Origin: Limnohabitans sp.
GTDB lineage: Bacteria > Pseudomonadota > Gammaproteobacteria > Burkholderiales > Burkholderiaceae_C
Assembly (NCBI GenBank): GCA_024642215.1
Contig: JAHEBO010000084.1
Location: 61,447 to 125,446, forward strand
Length of the DNA stretch: 64,000 nucleotides
Direction of reading: 5' to 3'
A program made the position numbers and the translations under genes. The notes under the pieces were generated by a model. The model had not been told where the DNA came from, searched no databases, and worked only from the letters and a program-made list of their open reading frames with translations. Positions 1 to 10,046 of the stretch are shown in pieces; the first letter of the stretch is position 1, and each line of letters begins with the position of its first letter.

Positions 1-2
1 GT

Positions 3-614
3 GTGCATTTGATGGATTTGCCTGAAAACAAGGTTTCCAATGCCTCTTTGGAGGCCGTCGATGAAGCGTTAAGCCAGGGACCTTACTGCGTGGGTTTCCG
101 GCAAACAGATGCGGGTGAGGCCATGACGCAACATCTGATGGCGCAAGGCAAAGAACGCATTGTGTTTGCTGCCGCTCAACTTGATCCGCGTGTGATGCAG
201 CGTTTGCAGGGGTGGCGCAAAGCCTTGAAGATGGGTCAACTCTATGACCCCACTCTGGAGTGGCTTAACCCAGCGCCTTCCTCTTTGGCCTTGGGCGGTT
301 TGATGTTTGAGCAAATCATGAAACAAAGCCCGGCCGTAGATGCCATTTTCTTTTGCAACGACGACTTGGCTCAAGGTGCATTGTTAGCAGCCATGCGTCT
401 TGGCATTTCGGTGCCACATCAAGTGGCCATCGCTGGTTTCAACGACTTAACTGGCAGTGACCAAATGTGGCCACCCTTGACGACGGTGCGAACCCCACGC
501 GCCCAAGTGGGTGAAGCCGCAGCGCACATGCTGCTTGAGTTGATACATGGCGAAATACCCAAACAACCTCAACTTGATTTGGGTTTTGAGATCATTGCAA
601 GACACAGCACTTAG
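3..614 (+). CDS. LacI-family transcriptional regulator, C-terminal part (5' end cut by window)
   Basis: Translation has the periplasmic-binding-like effector domain (DAIFFCNDDLAQGALLAAMRLGISVPHQVAIAGFNDL) typical of LacI/GalR regulators; ORF starts at the window edge. Confidence 0.85.
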   Translation: MHLMDLPENKVSNASLEAVDEALSQGPYCVGFRQTDAGEAMTQHLMAQGKERIVFAAAQLDPRVMQRLQGWRKALKMGQLYDPTLEWLNPAPSSLALGGLMFEQIMKQSPAVDAIFFCNDDLAQGALLAAMRLGISVPHQVAIAGFNDLTGSDQMWPPLTTVRTPRAQVGEAAAHMLLELIHGEIPKQPQLDLGFEIIARHST

Positions 615-632
615 TGCAAACCTGACACTTTT

Positions 633-1598
633 TTAGCGCAGCACATTGAGCAGTGCTTCACCTTTCGACAAGCGGTTGATGTTGTCGGCGATGGTTTGCT
701 TGCGTCGTTGAACAGTTCCTTCTGTCCATCCTGACATGTGCGGCGTCATAACGACGTTTGTCAAACTGGCAAAATCGAATTGTGAGGGGGCACACGTTGC
801 AATTTCTGAAGGTGGGTATTGGTACCAAGTGTCAATGATGGCACCTGCAATATGCTGGTTTTTCAATGCTTGAAAAAGCGCTGACTCATCGATGACGGCG
901 CCTCGGCCCACATTCACAATAACTGCATGCTTGCGCATGCATGCCAATGCCTGGGCGTCGACCAAGCTGCGTGTGTTGTCTGCCAATGGCAAGGTGACGA
1001 CAAGCGCGTCACAAGATGCCATGAATGCGTTTAAATGATCAAGCGTGAAGCTTTGGTCAACGTTGAGACTTTGGACGGCACTTCGATTGGCCACGACCAC
1101 GCGCATGCCAAAAGCTTTGGCGCGTTGGGCCAAAGTTTTTGCAATGTGACCAAAACCAAGCAAGCCCAAAGTTTGTGCGCCTAGTTCTGTTCGCAATGCA
1201 CCAGGACGTCCTGCAAAAAAGGTCCACATGCCTTGACGCAAGGCTTGGTCTGCTTGAAACAAGGGGACGTGGCGCGATAAGAGCGCGCACATGACATATT
1301 CTGCGATGGCATTTTCGTGGCCAAAGCAATTGGCCAGCTGAGCGTGAGGCGGCAGGCAACTGCGTTGAATGCCATCGGTACCCGCAGAAGGCGCCTGGAG
1401 CAAACGCAAGTTGTGAGGGCGAGGCATGGCTTCATTCAGAGCAATGCCCACCACCACATCCGCACTTTCAAAATGCGCTTGTTCCCCCAATTGGTCAAGC
1501 CCTTGAGAGAGCGACACAATTTGATGAGCGTCGTGCAATAAACTCTCTAAGCCTGGCCTGAAGTTGGCCGCATTATCGCCATGGAAAACAATTTTCAT
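633..1598 (-). CDS. D-2-hydroxyacid dehydrogenase (NAD-binding)
   Basis: GxGxxG-like LGLLGFGHIAKTLAQRAKAFGM, VNVGRGAVIDESAL and TPHMSGWT motifs. Confidence 0.85.
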   Translation of the reverse strand: MKIVFHGDNAANFRPGLESLLHDAHQIVSLSQGLDQLGEQAHFESADVVVGIALNEAMPRPHNLRLLQAPSAGTDGIQRSCLPPHAQLANCFGHENAIAEYVMCALLSRHVPLFQADQALRQGMWTFFAGRPGALRTELGAQTLGLLGFGHIAKTLAQRAKAFGMRVVVANRSAVQSLNVDQSFTLDHLNAFMASCDALVVTLPLADNTRSLVDAQALACMRKHAVIVNVGRGAVIDESALFQALKNQHIAGAIIDTWYQYPPSEIATCAPSQFDFASLTNVVMTPHMSGWTEGTVQRRKQTIADNINRLSKGEALLNVLR

Positions 1599-1644
1599 AT
1601 CAGCATGCCTCAGACTTTCAGTCGACCTAGAGTTTGTGAACTGA

Positions 1645-2676
1645 TCAGTCTGCTTTGGCGCCAGATGCTTTCACAATAGGGCCCCAGCGCAGCACTTCCG
1701 CCTTGTTCATTTCGGCCATTGTTTCAGGGCTTGTGCCGTAGATGATGTAGCCCAACTCGGTCATGCGTTTGACAAACTCTGGCGACTTGGTGCCCTTGAC
1801 CACTTCAGCGTTGAGTTTGTTGACAATCTCTCGCGGTGTGTTGGCGGCCACCATCAGGCCAAACCAGACACCCGATTCGTAGCCGTTGAGGCCCGCCTCT
1901 GCAATGGTGGGCACATCAGGCAAAGACGGGTCACGCTTGGCGCCGGTTGTGGCCAATGCTTTGAGCTTGCCAGCTTTGATATGGGGCAAGGCTGAGGGGA
2001 TGTTGTCAAACATCATCATGACTTGGCCACCTAGCAAATCGTTCATGGCAGGTGCACTGCCTTTGTAGGGGATGTGCGTCATGGTGATATTGGCCAGGGC
2101 ACGGAACATTTCACCCGACATGTGGGTGCTGGTACCGCTTCCACTGGAGGCATAGTTGATGAAGCCCGGCTGTGCTTTGCCCATGGCAACCACTTCGTTG
2201 ACTGAGTTGGCTTTGACCGAGGGATGCAACACCAAAACATTGTTCAATGAGACCAACGCCGAAACAGGCGCCAAGTCTTTGCTGGGGTCAAAAGGCATCT
2301 TGGCATACAGCGCAGGGTTGATGGCCTGAATGCCGCTGGTGGTCATGAGCAGGGTGTAACCATCGGGCGCAGAACGAGCCACTTCAGCGCCGCCAATGTT
2401 GCCACCGGCACCCGGTTTGTTGTCAACGGTAACAGGCTGTCCAAGGTTTTTGGAAAGTTCAAGGGCGATCGCGCGTGATGCAATGTCAACCGCACCACCC
2501 GGTGGGAAGGGGCACACCAACCGAATGGGTTTGTTGGGGAAACTTTGCGCCAAAACTGAAGGTGCAGACAAGAGCATGCATGAAAGGCTCAGGGAGAAGG
2601 CCAGTCCAGAGACCCAGGTCATGGCCTGACGGCGACGGGGAAACAATGCTTGAGACGTTGTCATGTTGTGCTCCAT
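1645..2676 (-). CDS. Bug/TctC-family tripartite tricarboxylate transporter substrate-binding protein
   Basis: Signal peptide then [26 protein letters not shown]...[13 protein letters not shown]; classic Bug fold motifs. Confidence 0.9.
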   Translation of the reverse strand: MEHNMTTSQALFPRRRQAMTWVSGLAFSLSLSCMLLSAPSVLAQSFPNKPIRLVCPFPPGGAVDIASRAIALELSKNLGQPVTVDNKPGAGGNIGGAEVARSAPDGYTLLMTTSGIQAINPALYAKMPFDPSKDLAPVSALVSLNNVLVLHPSVKANSVNEVVAMGKAQPGFINYASSGSGTSTHMSGEMFRALANITMTHIPYKGSAPAMNDLLGGQVMMMFDNIPSALPHIKAGKLKALATTGAKRDPSLPDVPTIAEAGLNGYESGVWFGLMVAANTPREIVNKLNAEVVKGTKSPEFVKRMTELGYIIYGTSPETMAEMNKAEVLRWGPIVKASGAKAD

Positions 2677-2813
2677 TAACTGAAATGATCGTATAGCCTA
2701 TGAGAATTTTGCAAAATCACGTACAGGATATTCCCTTGATTGTGTGAGCGCAGGTCACCTAGGTGCCACGAAATCGGGGTTTAATTCGCATTGAACTTTG
2801 TCGTTGAGGCCAC

Positions 2814-3986
2814 ATGCCAAAAATAGCTTCTTTGTTGTTGAACGTCGGTCACGCGCTTGACCATTTGTTCTTGTTGATTTTTGCCACGGCTGTCAGTGCC
2901 ATTGCCACCGAGTTTGGCGTTGGGCGGTGGGAGGACATGATGCCTTACACCGTGGGGGCATTTGTGATGTTTGGTTTGGGCTCTATTCCCGCCGGACGAT
3001 TGGGCGACCTTTGGGGACGTCGGCAAATGATGCTGGTTTTCTTTTTTGGCATGGGCTTGTCTGCCATGGCTGTGGCCCTGACACAAACCCCTGTGCAAAT
3101 GGCCATTGCCTTGACTGTTTTGGGCATCTTTTCGGCCATCTACCATCCTGTCGGTATTCCCATGCTAGTTCAAAAATCTGAGCGCCCAGGTCTCACGATT
3201 GGGGTCAATGGACTGGCTGGTAATTTGGGCATTGCCATGGCTGCGTTGTCGACGGGGTTTTTAGTTGCTTGGCAAGGCTGGCGTGTCGCTTTTCTCGTTC
3301 CGGGTGTTGTGTCTATTTTTTGTGGCGTTTTGTTTGCTTGGTCAGCGCCCACAGAGTCGAGAGCCCCTGCCAAGAGAAAATCGACGGTACTTCAATTACC
3401 TAAGCACCTCGCTTGGCGAACCTTTGTGGTGATGGTGGCCACCTCGACCACCACCAGTTTGCTGTTCAACATTACCACCAATGGCAACGCACAGTTATTG
3501 GCCGAACGTTTGGATGGCTTGGTGTCAGATCCTTCTCGCTTGGGCATGTTGCTCGCCATGATTTATGCCGTGGCTTCTTTGGCCCAATTGGTGGTAGGGC
3601 GCTTGCTCGATTGGTTGCCTGTGAAGCCCTTGTTTTTCAGTGTGTTGTTTTTGCAAATTGTCAGTTTTGCACTTGCCTCACAGTCCTCTGGCTGGGCTTG
3701 GTATGTGGCGGCCATTGCCTACATGGTGATGGTGTTTGCCGCCATTCCCTTCAGTGACACCATGGTCGTTCGGTACATTGACGACGCCATGCGCTCACGC
3801 GTCAGTGGTACCCGAATCGCCATCTCATTTGGCATCAGCTCGATGGCGGTCTATTCGCTTGGACCCTTCGTCAAGGCTTCAGGGTTCACGCATTTGATGA
3901 TGGCGGCATCTGGTGTGGCAGCACTGGGCGCACTGATCGTGTTGTTTTTGCCCAGTGAGTCGCAAATGAAACAGTCTGCGGCTTAA
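2814..3986 (+). CDS. MFS transporter
   Basis: 12-TM hydrophobic pattern with GRLGDLWGRRQMM signature loop. Confidence 0.85.
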   Translation: MPKIASLLLNVGHALDHLFLLIFATAVSAIATEFGVGRWEDMMPYTVGAFVMFGLGSIPAGRLGDLWGRRQMMLVFFFGMGLSAMAVALTQTPVQMAIALTVLGIFSAIYHPVGIPMLVQKSERPGLTIGVNGLAGNLGIAMAALSTGFLVAWQGWRVAFLVPGVVSIFCGVLFAWSAPTESRAPAKRKSTVLQLPKHLAWRTFVVMVATSTTTSLLFNITTNGNAQLLAERLDGLVSDPSRLGMLLAMIYAVASLAQLVVGRLLDWLPVKPLFFSVLFLQIVSFALASQSSGWAWYVAAIAYMVMVFAAIPFSDTMVVRYIDDAMRSRVSGTRIAISFGISSMAVYSLGPFVKASGFTHLMMAASGVAALGALIVLFLPSESQMKQSAA

Positions 3987-4327
3987 ACGGCCGCAGTTGC
4001 CACCACTTCCAAACGCCACTTGGGTGAGGCCAAGTGGGCTTGCACGGTGGCCCTTGGGGGCGCGTGGCCCGGTGCCACCCACGCATCCCAAACTTTGTTC
4101 ATGCCCTCAAAGTCTTTGAGATCGACTAAAAAAATTTGCACCATCAGCAAATTGCTTTTATCAGTGCCCGCGCGAGCAAGCAACTTGTCGATGGCATCTA
4201 AGACTTGCTGTGTTTGACCTTCAATACCGAGCTTGGGGTCTTCAGGAATTTGCCCGGCCAAATACACCACGCCATTGTGAATGGCCATTTCTGACAAACG
4301 CGCGCCCACATCAAATCTTTGAAGCAT
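3983..4327 (-). CDS. RidA family protein (YjgF/YER057c/UK114)
   Basis: VYLAGQIPEDPKLGIEGQTQQVLDAIDKLLARAGTDKSNLL...; internal Met at 4327 is the likelier start than 4387. Confidence 0.85.
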   Translation of the reverse strand: MLQRFDVGARLSEMAIHNGVVYLAGQIPEDPKLGIEGQTQQVLDAIDKLLARAGTDKSNLLMVQIFLVDLKDFEGMNKVWDAWVAPGHAPPRATVQAHLASPKWRLEVVATAAV

Positions 4328-4431
4328 GTGATTAACCTTTATTGTGAGATTTTGGAATAAATTGCATTTTGCCATTGGGCGAGACACTAGAATGAACTTT
4401 ACCCATTGATGCCCTTGCTCAGGAATTACCC

Positions 4432-5691
4432 ATGAAACTGCCGAACAGTCTGCGTGCCCTCCAGCACCGGAATTTTCGATTGTTCATTGTGGGGCAGGGC
4501 ACCTCGCAAATCGGCAACTGGGTGCAATTGATTGCCACCAGTTGGTTGGTCTATCGTTTGTCTGATTCCACCCTGATGTTGGGCCTGTCAGCTTTTAGTT
4601 TGCAAATTCCCATGTTGGTCATCACGCCTTTTGCCGGCGTGCTCATCGACCGTTTGGATGTGCGTCGCGTTTTGTTTGCCACCAATGCATTGGCCATGAT
4701 GCAGTCCTTGGTGATGTTGGCCCTCATGATCAGTGGCCACATCGAGGCATGGCATGTGATTGCGGGCAATGCCGTGCTTGGATTGGGCAATGCGTTTGAT
4801 GCCCCCGCCAGGCAAGCCTTGATTTCGAAATTGCTGCCCAATCGGCAGGAACTGACCAACGCCATTGCACTGAATTCCACGGTGATGAATGGTGCGCGCT
4901 TCATTGGCCCCATGCTGGGTGGATTGATCACAGCCAGCTTTGGCGAGGTGTGGAGTTTTGCGGTCAATTGCACCATGCGTTTGGCTGTTCTCTTTGCTTT
5001 GAATGCCACGCAGATTGCCCACCGCGTCGCTCGTCAAAGTCACGCGAGCATCTTGCGGCAATTGATGGTGGGTGTGGAATACGCCTACGGTTTTTTCCCC
5101 AGTCGCTGCGCATTGGTCTTGTTGGCCCTCAGCAGTTTTTGTTTGCAGTCGTATGGCTCTTTGATGCCTTGGTTTGCCAGCCAACGCTTTCAAGGTGACT
5201 CTCGAACTCTAGGTTTGCTTTACAGCTCAGCCGGGTTGGGCGCTGTCTGCGGCATGCTTTACTTGGCATCACGAAACAACATTCGCGGACTCTTCAAAGT
5301 CATCGGCTGGAGTGCAGGTGTGGCCAGCGTTACTTTGATTGCTTTTTCATTTGCACCCAATTTGTGGATCGCATTGCCGATGTTGTTTGTTTCTGCGCTG
5401 AGCATGATGCTGACCGCGGCTTCTACCAATACAGTGCTGCAAAGTATTGTGCCGGACGAATTGCGCGGACGTGTGGCCGCGCTCTATGTGATGTCATTTT
5501 TGGGCATGTCGCCCGTGGGTTCTTTGTGTTCAGGTTGGCTGGCCAGTTTGATCGGCAGTCAATATGCCTTGGCTTTGTTTGGCGCAGTGGCCTTCATGGC
5601 GTCCCTGCTTTACGCGCATTACTTTCCTCGCATTCGCCAAGAAATATTGCCTCTTTACGAGTCGCTTGAAATACCTCGCCACGAATCCTGA
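4432..5691 (+). CDS. MFS transporter (EntS-like drug/siderophore exporter family)
   Basis: LRALQHRNFRLFIVGQGTSQIGNWVQLIATSWLVYRLS N-terminus typical of MFS_3/EntS-type proteins. Confidence 0.85.
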   Translation: MKLPNSLRALQHRNFRLFIVGQGTSQIGNWVQLIATSWLVYRLSDSTLMLGLSAFSLQIPMLVITPFAGVLIDRLDVRRVLFATNALAMMQSLVMLALMISGHIEAWHVIAGNAVLGLGNAFDAPARQALISKLLPNRQELTNAIALNSTVMNGARFIGPMLGGLITASFGEVWSFAVNCTMRLAVLFALNATQIAHRVARQSHASILRQLMVGVEYAYGFFPSRCALVLLALSSFCLQSYGSLMPWFASQRFQGDSRTLGLLYSSAGLGAVCGMLYLASRNNIRGLFKVIGWSAGVASVTLIAFSFAPNLWIALPMLFVSALSMMLTAASTNTVLQSIVPDELRGRVAALYVMSFLGMSPVGSLCSGWLASLIGSQYALALFGAVAFMASLLYAHYFPRIRQEILPLYESLEIPRHES

Positions 5692-5716
5692 GACCCGTCA
5701 CGAGGCTGTCAAGGCA

Positions 5717-6919
5717 TCAGGGCGTGTGTTGCGCTAAATAGGCAATGGCTGCCGCCATGCCATTGGGTCCATACGGAATTTTTTGAACTGTCATGGCCGC
5801 TTCGATGCCCGCCAGTGCACCCAAAATCATTGGCTCGTTCATGTCGCCCAAGTGGCCGATGCGAAATACGCGCCCTGCCAATGGCCCCAGGCCACCGGCC
5901 ATGGCCACTTGAAACTTCTCACGCGCCACCACACGCAAAGCTTCGGGGTCGATGCCTTTTGAAACTTCAACCGCTGTGACAGAAGAAGAGAAGCCCAAGG
6001 GGTCCTGGCAATGGAGTTTGACAGCGCCAGCTGTGGCCCAGCATTTCACGGCCGCTTGAACTGCGCCGCCCAATCGTTGGTGTCTTGCATGCACAGCGTT
6101 TAAGCCTTCAGCTTTCAACAAGCCCAAGGAAACTTCGAGGCCTGCCAAATGCGCCAAGGGTGGCGTACCGCAAAACTTGGCCGATTGGTTGTCGGTATTG
6201 CGTTCTTGCCAGCTCCAGTAAAAGCGGGGCTTGGCGTGTTGAATGGACCAATCAAAGGCCTTGGCGTTTGCCGCCACAAAGCCCAAACCTGGCGGCATCA
6301 TGAGACCTTTTTGTGAGCTGCCCAAACAGACATCAACGCCTAGCGCATCCATGTCAAAGGGCGCCGCCGCCAATGAAGCCACGACGTCGACCACATACAG
6401 CGCGGGATGGCCGGTGCGATCAATGGCCTGCCGTATGGCTTGCAAATCGCTGGTCATGCCACTGGCCGTGTCGGTGTGCACAACCATCACTGCGGCAATG
6501 CGGTGTTGTGTGTCTGCCCGCAGGGCTGATTCAATGGCAGCCACATCGATGCAGTGTCCTTCTTGGTGAGGTGTGCGAATCACCGACAGACCCAAGCTTT
6601 CGGTTTGAATGGCCCACTGGTCAGAGAAGTGACCTGAACCTGCTATGAGCAAGCTGTGATGGTCCGAACCCAGGTTGGCGGCCACGGCTTCCCATACACC
6701 GTGGCCATTGCTGGCATAAAAGTACACCTCCGATTGTGGTGACTTGAGCAACTCTTTCATGCCTGTTTCACAGGCCGCGATGAGTGCCGCCACACGGGGG
6801 TCGGCCAAGTCAGTCATGGGTCGCTGCATGGCGTGCATGACTTCGTCGGGAACACGGGTGGGGCCTGGCGAGTGGACAAAGCGAATGCCGGGCAAACGAG
6901 GGGTGATGGAAGAACTCAT
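5717..6919 (-). CDS. pyridoxal-phosphate-dependent alanine--glyoxylate/serine--glyoxylate-type aminotransferase
   Basis: FVHSPGPTRVPDEVMHAM N-terminus and PLP lysine region DVCLGSSQKGLMMPPGLGFV. Confidence 0.85.
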   Translation of the reverse strand: MSSSITPRLPGIRFVHSPGPTRVPDEVMHAMQRPMTDLADPRVAALIAACETGMKELLKSPQSEVYFYASNGHGVWEAVAANLGSDHHSLLIAGSGHFSDQWAIQTESLGLSVIRTPHQEGHCIDVAAIESALRADTQHRIAAVMVVHTDTASGMTSDLQAIRQAIDRTGHPALYVVDVVASLAAAPFDMDALGVDVCLGSSQKGLMMPPGLGFVAANAKAFDWSIQHAKPRFYWSWQERNTDNQSAKFCGTPPLAHLAGLEVSLGLLKAEGLNAVHARHQRLGGAVQAAVKCWATAGAVKLHCQDPLGFSSSVTAVEVSKGIDPEALRVVAREKFQVAMAGGLGPLAGRVFRIGHLGDMNEPMILGALAGIEAAMTVQKIPYGPNGMAAAIAYLAQHTP

Positions 6920-8889
6920 GCGTTGTGCTTTCTTTTCAGTGCTTCAAAAGAAGTGAGGTAACCGGCCAGTGCGCTGGCCATGACAGTGGGTGGGCTGGCC
7001 AACCAAACTTGACCCGGACCAGAACGGCCAGGAAAGTTTCGGTTGATGGCGCTTACCGTGACTTGGTCAGACGACGTCGAAGCGCCTGGGCCGCAATTGG
7101 CACAGGCACCGCAGGAGGGCTGAAGGATTCGAACCCCCATGGCTTTAAAGGTGTCATGGTAGCCTTTTTCTTGGCAATGATCACGTACGGCAGTTGTGCC
7201 GTATTGCAAGAAGACCTGAACATGCGCGGGAAAGGACAAGCCTTGCTGTTGGGCCCAAGACAAGACCTGGTGGTAATGTTCAAAATCTTCGCGTTTTCCA
7301 GCCGTACACGATCCGCCATAAGCCATGTCAATGTGAACTTTTGAAGTGAGGGAGTCTATGGCCAAACCATTGCCTGGATCGCCAGGGGAGGCAAGCATGG
7401 GGCTCAGGTCTAGCAGGTTAACAGACAGCGTTTCAGCATAGTCAGCATCAGGATCGCTTTGCATCCAGGTTTCTAATTGGAAATCAATGCCGCGTCGATC
7501 TTTGAGGAAGCGCACTGTTTCTTGATCGGGGGCCACAATGCCTGTCAACCCGCCCAGCTCGGCGGTCATGTTGGTGAGGGTGGCGCGTTCATCGATGGAC
7601 ATGGCTTGAACACCGGCGCCTGTGAACTCAAAAACCTTGCCAACGCCTTGTCCACTCTTGATCAGGGGGGTGGCCAATAAAAACAACATCACATCTTTTG
7701 CTGTCAGGCCATCGGGCATTTTGCCTAAAAGGTCAATGCGAATCAGTTGAGGATAAGTTAGACGCACGGCACCTGTGACAAAGGCGTTGGCCATGTCGGA
7801 GGTGCCAACCCCAAAAGCGACGCAGCCCAACGCGCCGCTGTGGGGTGTATGAGAATCGGTGCCCACCACAATTTGACCGGGCAGGGCATAGTGCTCCGCC
7901 ATCATGGCGTGTGAAATGCCTGCACTGTTGCGGCCATCGTCAAGCGCGGCTTGTGCATCGGTGAGCGTTCGATGTGTTTTAAGTTTATGTTTTTCAGAGA
8001 AAGCTCTTTGGGCTTGGCACATGGCATGCATGTTCGGAATCAGGCCGTTCTTTACATGGGCAGGGCTTTCATCCACATAGGAAGAATGATCTTCAAACAC
8101 CACAATTTGATCGGGTCGTTGGAGTTCAAAGTGCGAACCCAGTGCGTTTTGCATGAGCGTGTTGGCCATGCCTGTGTAGTACTCATGAATGAAGCGCCAA
8201 TGAGCTTGTACAAACATGCCATCGCCCGGCTGTGCAAGTTCTGGGGTATGGGATGTTTTGAGTTGATGGCGTCTCAGAATTTTCTCAAACAAGCTCATGG
8301 GTTTGCCAGTCACTGGCGCCGCCACCTTGTGCGTGTTTTGTAAATTTTGAAGACCCCAGGGAAGCAGCCCGCCTTCACGCAAGATGGCCGCAGCCAAATC
8401 CTCGCGGCCGTGTGTCAGTTGTTCAATGGCAATGCCTGAAGGGCTAGTCAATCCGTTCAGTAGGTCGAAATTGGTGCTGGTGAAGAGGCCAATGTTGTCG
8501 GCATTTTGTCGGTAGATTCGCTCAAAGCTCTCCGCAATGATCAATTGGACACCCGCAAATTTTTCTGCAGTGGGGCTGTGTTCTCTGGAGGAGCCTTTGC
8601 CATAACGCTTGCCCGCCACAATGACCTGAAAACCTGCAGACTTGAGCTTGCCCTTGCCAAAGGGATATCGCCCCTGACATTGGGTGCCGGTGTGGGCATA
8701 GTCGCCTAGTTTTTCATCGCAATGGCTCAGAATAGCGACCGGTGTGATTTCGTCGGTCGACACATCATCTCGCAAAGGCCGAGCCTGCGCCAAACTGATG
8801 GTTTCGCCATTCAATTGCCTTTGAACCAAAACAGGGTCTTGGCTCAAATACAAAACACGAATTGAAGCGGGGAATTTTGATAGGGTCAT
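6916..8889 (-). CDS. aconitase/3-isopropylmalate dehydratase superfamily protein, swivel domain N-terminal to catalytic domain
   Basis: Swivel motif GKRYGKGSSREHSPTAEKFAGVQLIIAESFERIY precedes catalytic motifs VVGTDSHTPHSGALGC and GSCTAGKREDFE ... QPSCGACANCGPG. ORF track starts at 8937; internal Met at 8889 is a plausible start. Confidence 0.85.
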   Translation of the reverse strand: MTLSKFPASIRVLYLSQDPVLVQRQLNGETISLAQARPLRDDVSTDEITPVAILSHCDEKLGDYAHTGTQCQGRYPFGKGKLKSAGFQVIVAGKRYGKGSSREHSPTAEKFAGVQLIIAESFERIYRQNADNIGLFTSTNFDLLNGLTSPSGIAIEQLTHGREDLAAAILREGGLLPWGLQNLQNTHKVAAPVTGKPMSLFEKILRRHQLKTSHTPELAQPGDGMFVQAHWRFIHEYYTGMANTLMQNALGSHFELQRPDQIVVFEDHSSYVDESPAHVKNGLIPNMHAMCQAQRAFSEKHKLKTHRTLTDAQAALDDGRNSAGISHAMMAEHYALPGQIVVGTDSHTPHSGALGCVAFGVGTSDMANAFVTGAVRLTYPQLIRIDLLGKMPDGLTAKDVMLFLLATPLIKSGQGVGKVFEFTGAGVQAMSIDERATLTNMTAELGGLTGIVAPDQETVRFLKDRRGIDFQLETWMQSDPDADYAETLSVNLLDLSPMLASPGDPGNGLAIDSLTSKVHIDMAYGGSCTAGKREDFEHYHQVLSWAQQQGLSFPAHVQVFLQYGTTAVRDHCQEKGYHDTFKAMGVRILQPSCGACANCGPGASTSSDQVTVSAINRNFPGRSGPGQVWLASPPTVMASALAGYLTSFEALKRKHNA

Positions 8890-9019
8890 AAAACGACAAA
8901 AGTCTTGGTCAGAGCATAAATTGACTTTGACCTGCATTGCGGTGGCGATGAGAAAAAGTCATTCGCCTGCAAAAAATACTAAACTACCCTCAAGATCTTA
9001 AAAACAAAGGGAGATTCGC

Positions 9020-10033
9020 ATGAACCGTCAACCAAAGACATCAAAGCCTGCTCAAGCCGCCCATAGTCGTCGAACTGCACTTGGGCACTTGGCCGTTGCT
9101 GGCGCAGTTGCAGGCTTGCCTCAATGGACCCTTGCGCAATCTGATCGCCCTTTGCGCTTGGTCTTGCCCAATGCCACGGGTTCTGGGGTTGACGCCATTA
9201 CACGGGCCGCTCAGCCTGCATTGACCAAAGCCTTGGGCATGTCGGTGGTCGTTGAAAACCAGCCCGGAGCGGGTGGTGTAGTGGGATTGCAAACCCTGTC
9301 CAAAGCAGCGCCAGACGGACAAACCTTGTCGGTCGTGTCAAACAATGTGGTGATTTTTCCAAGTGTGTTGAAGTCATTGCCATTTGACATGCCCGGTGAT
9401 TTCACACCCATCGCCATGGTGGGCAGTACACCCATTGTGTTGGTGGTGAACCCACAAAAAGTTGCGGCCACCAACAGTCGTGAGTTCATTGCCTTGTTGA
9501 AGAGCAAGCCCGGAGAACTTAACTTTGCCTCCGGCGGCAATGGCACCATTTTGCATTTGGCTGCAGAAATGTTCTTGGACGAGTCCAAGACCAGCGCCAA
9601 GCACATTCCATACAAAGGCGTCGGCCCCATGGTGACCGACTTACTCGGTGGCCAAGTCGAGTTTGCAACGGTGGCTTTGCCCAGCGTTCAACAACACATC
9701 AAATCGGGCGCATTGCGTGCCATTGGCATGTGTGGCCCGCAACGCGTTGCAGCAGCGCCAGACATTCCAACATTTGTAGAGCAGGGTTTGCCAGGCTATG
9801 TGGTTGAAGCATGGTTCGCCGTCATCGGACCCAAGGGCCTCAGTCAAGCCAATGTCAAGCGTCTGCACGATGGCATTGTGGCCGCTTTCAACGACTCAAC
9901 CGTTAAAGAAACCATGGCCAAACAAGGCAATACCATTGCCATCAGTACGCCTGAGCAAGCACAAGCTGGCTTCAAAGCAGAAATGGCCAAATACGCTGCG
10001 CTGGTGAAAAAAGCCAAGCTCGAACCCCAGTAA
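9020..10033 (+). CDS. Bug/TctC-family substrate-binding protein
   Basis: DRPLRLVLPNATGSGVDAITRAAQPAL...VVENQPGAGGVVGLQTL. Confidence 0.9.
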   Translation: MNRQPKTSKPAQAAHSRRTALGHLAVAGAVAGLPQWTLAQSDRPLRLVLPNATGSGVDAITRAAQPALTKALGMSVVVENQPGAGGVVGLQTLSKAAPDGQTLSVVSNNVVIFPSVLKSLPFDMPGDFTPIAMVGSTPIVLVVNPQKVAATNSREFIALLKSKPGELNFASGGNGTILHLAAEMFLDESKTSAKHIPYKGVGPMVTDLLGGQVEFATVALPSVQQHIKSGALRAIGMCGPQRVAAAPDIPTFVEQGLPGYVVEAWFAVIGPKGLSQANVKRLHDGIVAAFNDSTVKETMAKQGNTIAISTPEQAQAGFKAEMAKYAALVKKAKLEPQ

Positions 10034-10046
10034 AAGTGGTCACCCT

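Noticed and set aside
2706-2717. attttgcaaaat palindrome between divergent genes
   Set aside because: Short AT-rich 12-bp palindrome, expected by chance and with no regulator specificity assignable.
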